NCBI GenBank assembly: GCA_028287505.1 | Contig: JAQBPN010000112.1 | Location: 1 to 57,461, forward strand | DNA: 57,461 nt | Source: Fibrobacterota bacterium | GTDB lineage: Bacteria > Fibrobacterota > Fibrobacteria > UBA11236 | Direction: 5' to 3' | Shown: in pieces, positions 17,193 to 24,488 of the stretch | How the letters are laid out: each line of letters starts with the position of its first letter | Position numbering within the stretch: position 1 is the first letter of the stretch | Position numbers and translations under genes: made by a program | The notes under the pieces: generated by a model | Database searches by the model: none | What the model was told of the DNA's origin: nothing | The model's input: only the letters and a program-made list of their open reading frames with translations

Positions 17193-17879
17193 TCAGCGCA
17201 GGGACATCCACGTATGCGTTTTGACCTGATCGCCCGCCCTGAGCTTGAACACCAGGGATCCGGAGGCTGCGCCCAGGCGGTTTGAGAATACCGACAGCGA
17301 GTGGGTGCCGGAACCGTAGTTCCCCTGGATCAAGGTGGCCAGGAGCCGCCCCTGGGTATCGAAGGCCTGGAGCAGGACGGCCCGGCTTTCAGCCAGACCA
17401 AACGTTACATCCACGTTACGGGTTTCCGGATTGAAATCCAGGGAGATCGGGTCCGTTGCGCCGGCAGGGGACGCGATGGCCGTGGAAGCCTTGACCGTGA
17501 GGGCGCCGCTAACCAGGATCCAGGGAGACTCGCCTCCGGGTTTGGATGCGTTCTGATCCGTGCATGGGCCGCTTTGGCAAATCCGGAATTTTCCATTGGC
17601 CGTCGCCATGGTGCCGGGAACGGTCCATTTGAACATGTCGCTTTTCTGGGTATCGGTGAAACCGGTTTTGATGTTGGTCCAGGTGCTTCCCCCGTCCTTG
17701 GAAAAAGCGATATCGATTCCCTTGCCATGGGTTTCTTCGACATTCCAGGTGATCGACACCGATTGCCCCACCGTCAGGGTTTCACCGCCGGCGGGCAGCA
17801 GGGATCCCGCGCTGAGATGCGCATGCGTCATCCCGGCGGCCAGAAAAACGAGACCCGAAAGATTTTTCCAGTTCATCAT
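17193..17879 (-). CDS. Secreted protein with predicted mature N-terminal His, paralog a
   Basis: 228 residues; SD AGAGGAG before the start. The signal peptide ends GMTHA at residue 20, leaving mature His1-Leu-Ser-Ala-Gly. The N-terminal domain carries GGETLTVG, His31, FSKDGGSTWT, FKWTVPGT and RICQSGPC, an Ig-like beta fold vaguely like Kre9/KNH1-type modules. The C-terminal part (ETRNVDVTF...LLQAFDTQGRLLATL...HSLSVFSNRL...FKLRAGD) resembles FlgD-like or type IX secretion tails. His1 and His31 are conserved, without gaps, in the three paralogs, a pattern compatible with a copper histidine brace (inference). A TATATTGG box lies about 60 bases upstream of the start. Confidence 0.8.
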   Translation of the reverse strand: MMNWKNLSGLVFLAAGMTHAHLSAGSLLPAGGETLTVGQSVSITWNVEETHGKGIDIAFSKDGGSTWTNIKTGFTDTQKSDMFKWTVPGTMATANGKFRICQSGPCTDQNASKPGGESPWILVSGALTVKASTAIASPAGATDPISLDFNPETRNVDVTFGLAESRAVLLQAFDTQGRLLATLIQGNYGSGTHSLSVFSNRLGAASGSLVFKLRAGDQVKTHTWMSLR

Positions 17880-18021
17880 GCTATGCTCCTCTTTCGAAAT
17901 CCGGACGATCCATGCTGACGGGGCACGGAGTCCTCAGGCACCCAATATATCCCATCGGAATGGGATTCGCCCGTTGCCGGGCCATCTTTTAGTTCACAGG
18001 TGAGAACTTCGCTTCTTCCCA

Positions 18022-18055
18022 GAAAACAAAAAAGGGACGCCCATGGCGTCCCTTT
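18022..18055 (-). terminator. Rho-independent terminator for the 18084-18797 gene
   Basis: On the minus strand: AAAGGGACGCC, loop ATG, GGCGTCCCTTT, followed by TTTGTTTTC. An 11-bp perfect stem with a strong T run, 28 bases beyond the stop codon. Confidence 0.9.
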
Positions 18056-18083
18056 CACATGCTTTGAAAAAAGCGGGGTTCGT

Positions 18084-18797
18084 TCAGCGGATTCCGTTCC
18101 AGGTATGGGATTGGACCTGATTGCCGACCTTGAGCTTGAAGATCAGGGAGTTCCCCGAAGCGTCCAGCCGGTTGGAGAACAGGGAAAGCTTATGGTTCCC
18201 GGCCGCGAAGTCACCTTGGACCAGGGTCGCCAACAGGCGGCCTTGGGTGTCGAAGGCCTGCAGCAGGACCGGCTTGCTTTCGGAAAGGCCGAAAGAAACA
18301 TCCACGTTACGGGTCTCGGGGCGGAAGTCCACCGTAAAAGCTCCCGATGCGGCGGAAACGGAATGGATGCCGGTGCTCGACCCAATGGTGAATGCGCTGG
18401 TGACCAGCACATAATTGCCATTGGGGGCGCTGGTGAGCGAATTGGTGTTGTCCGCGTCCGCGCAGGCTTTCACGGTGCCGCCGTCGTGCTGGCAGATGCG
18501 GATTTTCGCGGTCGCGGTGGCGGTTCCGGCAACGGTCCAGTTGAAGCTGTTGTCGCCCTGCGCGTCGTTGAAATTCTCCTTGATGGTGGTCCAAGTGCTG
18601 CCGCCATCGGTGGAAAGGTCGATGTTCGTACCCTTCGCGTGGTTGAACTGTTCCTTCCAGGTAATCTTATAGGTGGCGCCAACGCTCAATGCTTCGCCCG
18701 CAGTAGGCTTCAGTCCGTCCGCGAACAAATGCGCGCTCGCCATGCCGGCGGCCGTCATTACTACCAAACCTGCCCGAAGCCAATTCTTATTCAACAT
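18084..18797 (-). CDS. Secreted protein with predicted mature N-terminal His, paralog b
   Basis: 237 residues; SD AAGGAG 8 bases before the ATG. The signal peptide ends AGMASA at residue 22, so the mature chain starts HLFADGLKP. His31 falls in FNHAKG, at exactly the same mature position as in the other paralogs. Shared blocks: GEALSVG, STDGGSTWTTIKENF, FNWTVAGT, RICQ with a second Cys after a 9-residue insert (KAC), and the C-terminal tail PETRNVDVSFGLSES...LLQAFDTQGRLLATL...LFSNRLDASG. Predicted to be exported; surface delivery by a type IX-like route is possible but unproven. Its own terminator follows, so it is probably monocistronic. Confidence 0.82.
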   Translation of the reverse strand: MLNKNWLRAGLVVMTAAGMASAHLFADGLKPTAGEALSVGATYKITWKEQFNHAKGTNIDLSTDGGSTWTTIKENFNDAQGDNSFNWTVAGTATATAKIRICQHDGGTVKACADADNTNSLTSAPNGNYVLVTSAFTIGSSTGIHSVSAASGAFTVDFRPETRNVDVSFGLSESKPVLLQAFDTQGRLLATLVQGDFAAGNHKLSLFSNRLDASGNSLIFKLKVGNQVQSHTWNGIR

Positions 18798-19046
18798 AAT
18801 CCCGTCTCCTTTTCAGTGGGTTTTCCCCGGCACTCCGACTCGCAAATTGAACCATTTGCCAGCCCCTCCCCGGCTTTATCCTGGCTCGCGATCAGGTCAA
18901 ATCGACCCCACCGCAATCGCATTTGTCTCCCGTGGCGGAAAAGCGTTACAGTCGATTTCGCTTTTTTCCATCCGGCTCCGACGCGCCCAATCCCCCGGTA
19001 CCGCGGAAATCCGGCGTCCCGGGCAAAGGTTTTTAGCTTTTATCCA

Positions 19047-19685
19047 ATGCGGGGTTTTCTGAGGCACATCCTATTCGCGGCATGCGTAAGCCTGGTTTTC
19101 GCTTGCGGCGAGTGGAAAATGGGTTCCACGGAGCTAACGGCCCATTCCACGGCTGCGCAAACGGGTCCGGATTGCGCAAGCTGCCATGGTTACCTCCTTA
19201 ACGATTCCAACCACTTGTTCCACCTGCTCAAAGCCGACAGCAATAAGGCCGTCAACGGGTCGGTCACCTGCCTGGATTGCCACTCCACCGCCATCGCCTT
19301 TCGGGTGTCGCCTATCCTGGACTCGATCTTTGTCGATTCGTTCGGCGGCACATGGTCTTCCCTGGACTATCCCAAAAGCGCCGGCATCCGGGCCTTCCGG
19401 CTGGAGCGGGTGGATACCGTGCAGCAACACCGGCCCATCCCTTTGCCCGCCAGACCGGGCGCGAAACCGCTCTACCAGGAATACGTCACGGCTTTGGCGC
19501 ATTGCAACAATGTGGTGGATGTGGTCTTTGATTCCCGGATAACGGATTCGGTGAAGTATTCCGGCGCTCAGGCGCGGTACGACGCGAAACAGCAGACCTG
19601 TTCCGCGGTAGCCTGCCACGAGCGGGAGAACCCCTATCGATGGGCGGCGCCATCGAAGGGATTATCGGGGTTGAAAGGGGATTAG
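19047..19685 (+). CDS. Multiheme c-type cytochrome lipoprotein, paralog 3
   Basis: 212 residues from the ATG at 19047; the frame stays open far upstream (to 18000) but that part is antisense to paralog b. Lipobox LVFAC (Cys 20), then GEWKMGSTELTA, CASCH (43-47), CLDCH (75-79) and CSAVACH near residue 189. NHLFHL and LAHCN carry the conserved non-motif histidines. QQHRPIPLPARPG matches paralog 4 closely. It stands alone, flanked by two minus-strand His1 genes, without its own DUF4266/DUF3570 partners, so it looks like a detached third copy. Its stop overlaps the 3' end of the convergent gene at 19682 by 4 bases. Confidence 0.87.
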   Translation: MRGFLRHILFAACVSLVFACGEWKMGSTELTAHSTAAQTGPDCASCHGYLLNDSNHLFHLLKADSNKAVNGSVTCLDCHSTAIAFRVSPILDSIFVDSFGGTWSSLDYPKSAGIRAFRLERVDTVQQHRPIPLPARPGAKPLYQEYVTALAHCNNVVDVVFDSRITDSVKYSGAQARYDAKQQTCSAVACHERENPYRWAAPSKGLSGLKGD

Positions 19686-20362
19686 CGCAGGGTGTTGAAC
19701 AAGCGCGTGTAGGTCTCGCCGCCCACGGTAAGCTTGAACATCAAATGCCCGGATGCCGCGTCCAGCGCGTTGGAGAACAGGGAGAGGTGGTGGACGCCGG
19801 CTTCCTGAGAGCCGTCCAGCAGGGTGGCCAGGACTTGGCCGCGCGCATCGAATACCTGCAAGGTCACCTTTTCCGCCGAACTCAGTTCGAATGAGGTTTC
19901 CAGGCTGCGGGTTTCGGGGCTATAAGTCATAGAGGGGGCGGTCGCCGAAGCGGTTCCGACCGCGCCGATGCCGGTGCCCGCCGCTACGACGGTGAATGCG
20001 CCGCTTTTAAGAATGTAGATGGGATCGGTGCATTCCCCGCCGGCCAATTGGCAAGCCCGGAACATCCCCTGGGCGGTCACCGAATTGGGCACGGTCCAAT
20101 TGTAGGTAACCGTCGCGCCGTCTTCCTTCGGTCCCTGGAAGTTGCCGATGATTTCCGTCCAGGCGGTCCCGTTATTTTTGGAGAAATAGAAATCGTATTT
20201 CCCGTTATTGTGCCCTACAGTCTGCACGAGGGTCACTTTGACGATCTGGCCGACCGTAAAGGTTTCGCCGCCATGGATGCTCAATGAGCCTTGCTCCAAG
20301 TGGGCGGCGGCGAGCGATGCGATGGAGAGAGTGACGATCAGGCAAGATTTCAGATAGTTCAT
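19682..20362 (-). CDS. Secreted protein with predicted mature N-terminal His, paralog c
   Basis: 226 residues from the ATG at 20362, preceded by SD AGGAAA; an upstream in-frame start at 20413 is less likely. The signal peptide ends SLAAA at residue 20, giving mature HLEQGSLSIHGGETFTVG. His31 is conserved (VGHNNG), then FSKNNGTAWTEI, YNWTVPNS and RACQ...C. The C-terminal tail (YSPETRSLETSFELSSAEKVTLQVFDARGQVLATLLDG...HHLSLFSNALD) matches that of paralogs a, b and the 24489 protein. It is the most diverged of the three. A TATATTC box near 20426-20434 may be its promoter. Confidence 0.8.
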   Translation of the reverse strand: MNYLKSCLIVTLSIASLAAAHLEQGSLSIHGGETFTVGQIVKVTLVQTVGHNNGKYDFYFSKNNGTAWTEIIGNFQGPKEDGATVTYNWTVPNSVTAQGMFRACQLAGGECTDPIYILKSGAFTVVAAGTGIGAVGTASATAPSMTYSPETRSLETSFELSSAEKVTLQVFDARGQVLATLLDGSQEAGVHHLSLFSNALDAASGHLMFKLTVGGETYTRLFNTLR

Positions 20363-20550
20363 ATTTGTTTCCTGGATAGGGATTCGAACCAAGGGTAACC
20401 CACCGAAACCCATGCGGTTGCCCTAGAATATATTCCCAAACAGGCCGTTCCACCATGCACCAGAAGGAAAACCGTTTCAAAGAAAGAAATGCCGGCTTCC
20501 GGTTTCCGCTTGAAGAACGGCCGGATTTGTTAATTTTATAGCTTTTCCCC

Positions 20551-21216
20551 ATGGATCCGGGATACCGCATCATTGCCATCGCCTCGCTGACAGGCCTACT
20601 GATGGCCTGCGGCGAGTGGAAAGCCGATTCCTCCGGGTTGACCGCCCGTACCGCTGCGCCCGTCGAGAGCGCCAATTGCGCCAGTTGCCATGGGTATCCC
20701 CTGCAGGATACCAATCACGTTTTCCATTTGTTCCATACCGATGAGAACAAGCGCTTCAATGGGCCGATTACCTGCCTGGACTGCCATAACCGATCACTCC
20801 AGTACGACATCGTAACCCTGGTGGATACCATTTACGTCGATACCACGGACTCCTTTCCCGGCAATTGGTCCACCGTCGACTTTCCCGACCGGGACCCGCG
20901 CCTCACCTTCGAGGACACCATCCGTACCTTCACGATCAAGCGCATCGATACCTTGCATCAGCACCGGCCCATTCCCCTTCCCGAGCGACCCGGCCCGCCC
21001 ACCAGCTTCACCGAATACGTGACCGGGCTTGCCCACTTGAACGGCGCCATCGATGTCGAGTTCGATCCCAAAATCTCCGATGTCGCGCGCTTCGGTGGAG
21101 AGAAGGCCGGGTTCAACCCCACGGAAGAAACGTGCTCGGCGGTAGCCTGCCACCCCGGAGACAAACCGTATCGCTTCGCCGCGCCTTCCAAGCACTTGCC
21201 CGAGATGAAAGAATAG
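20551..21216 (+). CDS. Multiheme c-type cytochrome lipoprotein, paralog 4
   Basis: 221 residues. Lipobox LLMAC (Cys 20), GEWKADSSGLTA, CASCH (43-47), CLDCH (75-79) and CSAVACH near residue 190. Conserved histidines lie in NHVFHL and LAHLN. It opens the second complete cassette: nine bases separate it from the DUF4266 gene, and the DUF3570 and tlpA genes follow. Heme attachment and lipid anchoring are read from the motifs; the reaction served is unknown. No convincing Shine-Dalgarno precedes the ATG. Confidence 0.88.
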   Translation: MDPGYRIIAIASLTGLLMACGEWKADSSGLTARTAAPVESANCASCHGYPLQDTNHVFHLFHTDENKRFNGPITCLDCHNRSLQYDIVTLVDTIYVDTTDSFPGNWSTVDFPDRDPRLTFEDTIRTFTIKRIDTLHQHRPIPLPERPGPPTSFTEYVTGLAHLNGAIDVEFDPKISDVARFGGEKAGFNPTEETCSAVACHPGDKPYRFAAPSKHLPEMKE

Positions 21217-21225
21217 GAGACGGAT

Positions 21226-21456
21226 ATGATCCATCGCATCCTCTCCCTCGCATTGGCGGGGACTTCCGTTCTGATGCTCGGCGCCTCCTTGCAAGGTTGC
21301 GCCGCAGTGGCCCAAAAGGATCGGGAGTACCTCAGCGATCCCATCATGCAGCGCACTCCGGACGAATTGGGATCGGGGATGGAAAGCCATAACCTGCCCC
21401 GCCGGGAAGGATCTTCGGGGGGCAGTTCAGGGTCGGGCGGAGGCTGCGGGTGCTGA
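21226..21456 (+). CDS. DUF4266 small lipoprotein, copy b
   Basis: 76 residues. Lipobox LQGC (Cys 25), KDREYLSDPIMQRTPDELGS, HNLPRREGSSGGSS and the terminal CGC. The C-terminal 50 residues are nearly identical to copy a at 15742, whereas the signal peptides differ, showing selection on the mature part. SD AGGAG overlaps the upstream stop codon. The stop overlaps a GTG start for the DUF3570 gene (GTGCTGA), the same arrangement as in copy a (ATGCTGA). Confidence 0.88.
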   Translation: MIHRILSLALAGTSVLMLGASLQGCAAVAQKDREYLSDPIMQRTPDELGSGMESHNLPRREGSSGGSSGSGGGCGC

Positions 21457-22646
21457 GATCCATGGGCGCCAGATCCTTGCTCGTCGTCTGCGGCTTCATG
21501 GCCGTGGCGCCACCAAACCCCGCCGCCGCTTCCGGCGCCGACAACGGCCTGGAAATGAAATACATGTATTACTGGGATCGCAATGGCGTCTGGAACCATA
21601 CCCCCGCGATTGAGTTCTTCAAGAAGCTATCGACCACTTGGAAGTTCCAGTGGAACCAGGAACTGGACGCGGTTTCCGGAGCATCGCGGCGCCTGGGTCT
21701 GCGCAACATCGGCCGCCTCGGCGATCATGACGCGGAATTGGACGGCATTTCCGGCGCCTCGAAGCGGGAGCTCCGCCATTCGGAGCAGGCAGCGGCTGTC
21801 TATTCCAATCAGGGACGCGTCGGTTCCGGGTCCCTCTACTTCAGCGACGAAAACGATTACCGGTCCTATTCGCCCTCCTTCTCCGGTTCCTGGGACTTCA
21901 ATGATCGAAACACCACCTTGGGGGGCGGCGCCGCGTTCTTTTTCGACGACTTCAGGCCCCGCGCCCCGTTCCAGGGACTGGGCGGGAAACGCACTATCGC
22001 GTCCTACACCGCCACCATTGCCCAAGCGGTTACGCCTCTCTCGCTGGCCGGCCTGACCGTGAACGCCATTCACAGTTCCGGTTACCTGGGACACATGTAC
22101 AATCCCGTCATCACGTCCGGGGGATCCGCCATTCAGGAAAACCTCCCGCGACTCAAGAACAGCGTGGCCGTTTCAGGGCAATTCATCCAAGGTTTCCACA
22201 TCGGCGAACGGCTGGGTTCCGTCCGGCTGGAAGCGCGGCACTACCGCGACGATTGGAAATTGGTTTCAAACACCGCGGATTTGCAATGGTACCAATACCT
22301 GACGGAAGGAACCTATTTCCGGCTTCGCGCCCGCGGCTACCGTCAGGACGCGGCCGCCTTCGCCAAAGATGCCTACGCGGGCGATGAGATCTACCGCTCG
22401 CCGGATGTCAGATATTACAAATTCTCAGCACTCACCTTGGGTCTCAAAGTGGGTTCGGTTTTTCCGGACAGCTGGGGCGAGTCGGCTTTACTGCCGGATC
22501 GCTGGGATATCGGCTATGACCATGGGGTTCGGGACACCAAGGGCGAAATGGATGGCGTTAACCCCCTGTACCATTACCAACTTTACTCGCCGAATGAGTA
22601 TTATATCCAAGGCACCTTCATGGCCGGACTCGGTTTCGATTTTTGA
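21450..22646 (+). CDS. DUF3570 outer-membrane protein, copy b, with twin DxxSGAS motifs
   Basis: 398 residues from GTG 21450; the ATG at 21462 is an alternative. A signal peptide is followed by a barrel-like body closely matching copy a throughout. Motifs DAVSGAS (73-79) and DGISGAS (98-104) keep the 25-residue spacing seen in copy a, so both potential FMN-attachment sites survive in both copies. Other shared blocks are YYWDRNGVWNHTPA, FSDENDYRSYSPSFSGS and LGLKVGSVFPDSWGESALLPDRWDI. The stop is followed 11 bases later by tlpA. No apbE gene is in the window; it would have to lie elsewhere if flavinylation occurs. Confidence 0.88.
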   Translation: MLRSMGARSLLVVCGFMAVAPPNPAAASGADNGLEMKYMYYWDRNGVWNHTPAIEFFKKLSTTWKFQWNQELDAVSGASRRLGLRNIGRLGDHDAELDGISGASKRELRHSEQAAAVYSNQGRVGSGSLYFSDENDYRSYSPSFSGSWDFNDRNTTLGGGAAFFFDDFRPRAPFQGLGGKRTIASYTATIAQAVTPLSLAGLTVNAIHSSGYLGHMYNPVITSGGSAIQENLPRLKNSVAVSGQFIQGFHIGERLGSVRLEARHYRDDWKLVSNTADLQWYQYLTEGTYFRLRARGYRQDAAAFAKDAYAGDEIYRSPDVRYYKFSALTLGLKVGSVFPDSWGESALLPDRWDIGYDHGVRDTKGEMDGVNPLYHYQLYSPNEYYIQGTFMAGLGFDF

Positions 22647-22657
22647 AAAGGAAGCAA

Positions 22658-23155
22658 ATGCGTTCGATCGTATCCACCCTAGGCCTCTCCGTCTTCCTGG
22701 CCGCGGCCCTTTCCGTATCCGCCGCCGAACCGAAATCCATTCCCGCGTTCTCGCTTCCCGATCTCGAAGGCAAAATCCATGACTCCAAGGAGTGGAAGGG
22801 CAAAGTGGTCGTCCTCGATTTCTGGGCCACCTGGTGCACGGGATGCCGGGCCACCATCCCGGTCATGGAGCGTTTGCAGGAAAAGTTCGGACCGCAGGGA
22901 CTGGTGGTCAACGGAGTGAGCGTGGACAAAGGGCCCAAGGAGAAGGTCGCCAAGTTCGCCCGTAAAATGAAGATGGGCTATCGGATCCTTTGGGACTCGG
23001 AGGACACCTTATCCAAACAGCTCGGCTTCCAAGGCCTACCCTCCGTCTACGTGTTCGGACGGGACGGCGCCCTGCTCAAGGCCATGCCGGAATACACGCC
23101 CGCGCAGGAAAAGGAAATGGAAGCCCTGGTGGAAGGCCAGTTCCAGGCCAAATAG
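22658..23155 (+). CDS. TlpA-family thioredoxin-like protein
   Basis: 165 residues from the ATG at 22658, preceded by SD AAGGAAG; an in-frame TTG at 22643 is less likely. Signal peptide ending near SVSAAE, then a thioredoxin fold of the TlpA/ResA type with active site FWATWCTGCRATIPVM (CTGC near residue 55) and cis-Pro region GLPSVYVFGRDG. Such proteins reduce disulfides in the periplasm, including apocytochrome CxxCH sites and copper-site cysteines. Directly downstream of DUF3570 copy b, it is the expected thioredoxin partner of DUF3570/DUF4266 clusters. Target could be the cytochromes, the CGC tails, or both. Confidence 0.9.
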   Translation: MRSIVSTLGLSVFLAAALSVSAAEPKSIPAFSLPDLEGKIHDSKEWKGKVVVLDFWATWCTGCRATIPVMERLQEKFGPQGLVVNGVSVDKGPKEKVAKFARKMKMGYRILWDSEDTLSKQLGFQGLPSVYVFGRDGALLKAMPEYTPAQEKEMEALVEGQFQAK

Positions 23156-23196
23156 CCTGCCGCTGACCTGGCGGCCAAGGCCGCTTCGGGTTGCGC

Positions 23197-24333
23197 CTAG
23201 GGCGCCACCGCCGCCACTCCGGCGAACGCCCGCAACCCGGGCATCATCCGCTTTCCGTCCACTCCCACCAAACCGCGCCACTCCCCATAGGTAGCTTTAA
23301 GGTTACCCTGGGACCAGACCAGCACCCGGGCCCGGGCCGCTCCCATGTCCGGCTTCCCCCGGTTCCAATCCAACAGCGCCGAAGTGGCGGTAGGCAAGGT
23401 TGCCGCGGGCGGGCTTTTCCGGTAGGCGTCGTAATAGCCTTGCAGGGCCGCCTGATCCAGTTTGGGATATTTCGCCATGTCGAAGACCAGGAAGCGCTCC
23501 CAGATCTTCATGGGGGTTTCCGGCGTGATCACGGCGCCCTTGTCCCCGTAGTATGCGCCGATGCGGCCGTATCCCTTGAAGTTCTGTTTGGTGGGGCGCG
23601 GGCTGGCCGGATGATCCATCGCCAGCACGCCGTACCGGCTGGTCTTCACGTTGAAGCTCTCGAACACCCAGGAATTGCTGTCCTTGACGGCGATGACGTC
23701 GGCCGGTTGCAGGACGGCGTCCTTGGGCAGGATGGCGGTGGCGGTATCGTCCTGGGAGTCGCTGCGGAATTGCAGGCCGCCATGGGCGGGCGTGGCCTTG
23801 ACCGTCATTTCCCCTTTGGGCGAAATCACCTGGGCCGCGAAGTCCAGCGCCAGCATGCCGTCAGCGGGAAACCAGGCCGTCACCTCGCGGATATCCTGGC
23901 CCATGAGCGTTCCCGCCGCGTCGATCCAATCGGTCTGGGATGCGCGCCGGGCGAACACCCCGTTGGCGGCCTCCCGCTCGGGCAGATAGCGGTTGTGGGA
24001 TTGATGGTTGCCGTCCGGGCATTCCCAGAAGTTATCGGTCTTGCCCTGGGAGGTCACGTCGGACCAGCCCAGCCAGATGCCGCGGTGGTGCCCCCAGAGA
24101 CGGCCCGCCCCTTTGGTGATGAACCCTTCCCCGTGGAAGCCGTAGACGTGGTGGAACACTTTCTTCGTGGAGTCCTTGCCGTCGTACCGGGTCATGAGGC
24201 GGTAGACCGGCTTGTCTCCATAGAGCAGATCCAAATCCCCTGCGGCATCCTGGAACTTGAAGGTGTCGGCGGCGAGCGCGCCTCCGAAAGCGATGGATAT
24301 CGAAAGCATGGCCATCCGCAACAAGCTTCGCAT
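23197..24333 (-). CDS. DUF6807 (PmoA-like) secreted protein
   Basis: 378 residues from the ATG at 24333, preceded by a strong SD (AGGGGAGGG). Signal peptide ending GGALAAD. The motif FHHVYGFHGEGFITKG...HHRGIWLGWSD is the hallmark of the family annotated as PmoA/DUF6807. Despite the PmoA label, these proteins are not particulate methane monooxygenase subunits; they are common near carbohydrate-active genes in Planctomycetes, Bacteroidota and relatives, and may be sugar-modifying enzymes. It converges with the tlpA gene and precedes nothing obvious downstream. Confidence 0.8.
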   Translation of the reverse strand: MRSLLRMAMLSISIAFGGALAADTFKFQDAAGDLDLLYGDKPVYRLMTRYDGKDSTKKVFHHVYGFHGEGFITKGAGRLWGHHRGIWLGWSDVTSQGKTDNFWECPDGNHQSHNRYLPEREAANGVFARRASQTDWIDAAGTLMGQDIREVTAWFPADGMLALDFAAQVISPKGEMTVKATPAHGGLQFRSDSQDDTATAILPKDAVLQPADVIAVKDSNSWVFESFNVKTSRYGVLAMDHPASPRPTKQNFKGYGRIGAYYGDKGAVITPETPMKIWERFLVFDMAKYPKLDQAALQGYYDAYRKSPPAATLPTATSALLDWNRGKPDMGAARARVLVWSQGNLKATYGEWRGLVGVDGKRMMPGLRAFAGVAAVAP

Positions 24334-24488
24334 AAACCCTCCCCTGGTGATGCGCAACTCCCGTCGGAAACGGGTGCAGATCCAGTATACGGCAGGCGGG
24401 CGCGTTCGCGCAGGAGGCCCGCGCACGAATGGGGCTTCCAGCGGGGCCATTCCGGCCCCCAAAATTCCTCAAGAGGAAAGGCGTTTGT

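Noticed and set aside
18000-19046. N-terminal 349 codons of the frame that ends in cytochrome paralog 3
   Set aside because: This part is antisense to the His1 paralog b gene and has no signal peptide; the lipobox-bearing start at 19047 matches the other paralogs.
23197-24333. Methane monooxygenase subunit (PmoA)
   Set aside because: The name attaches to the DUF6807 family through annotation history; no membrane helices or copper-site residues of particulate methane monooxygenase are present.
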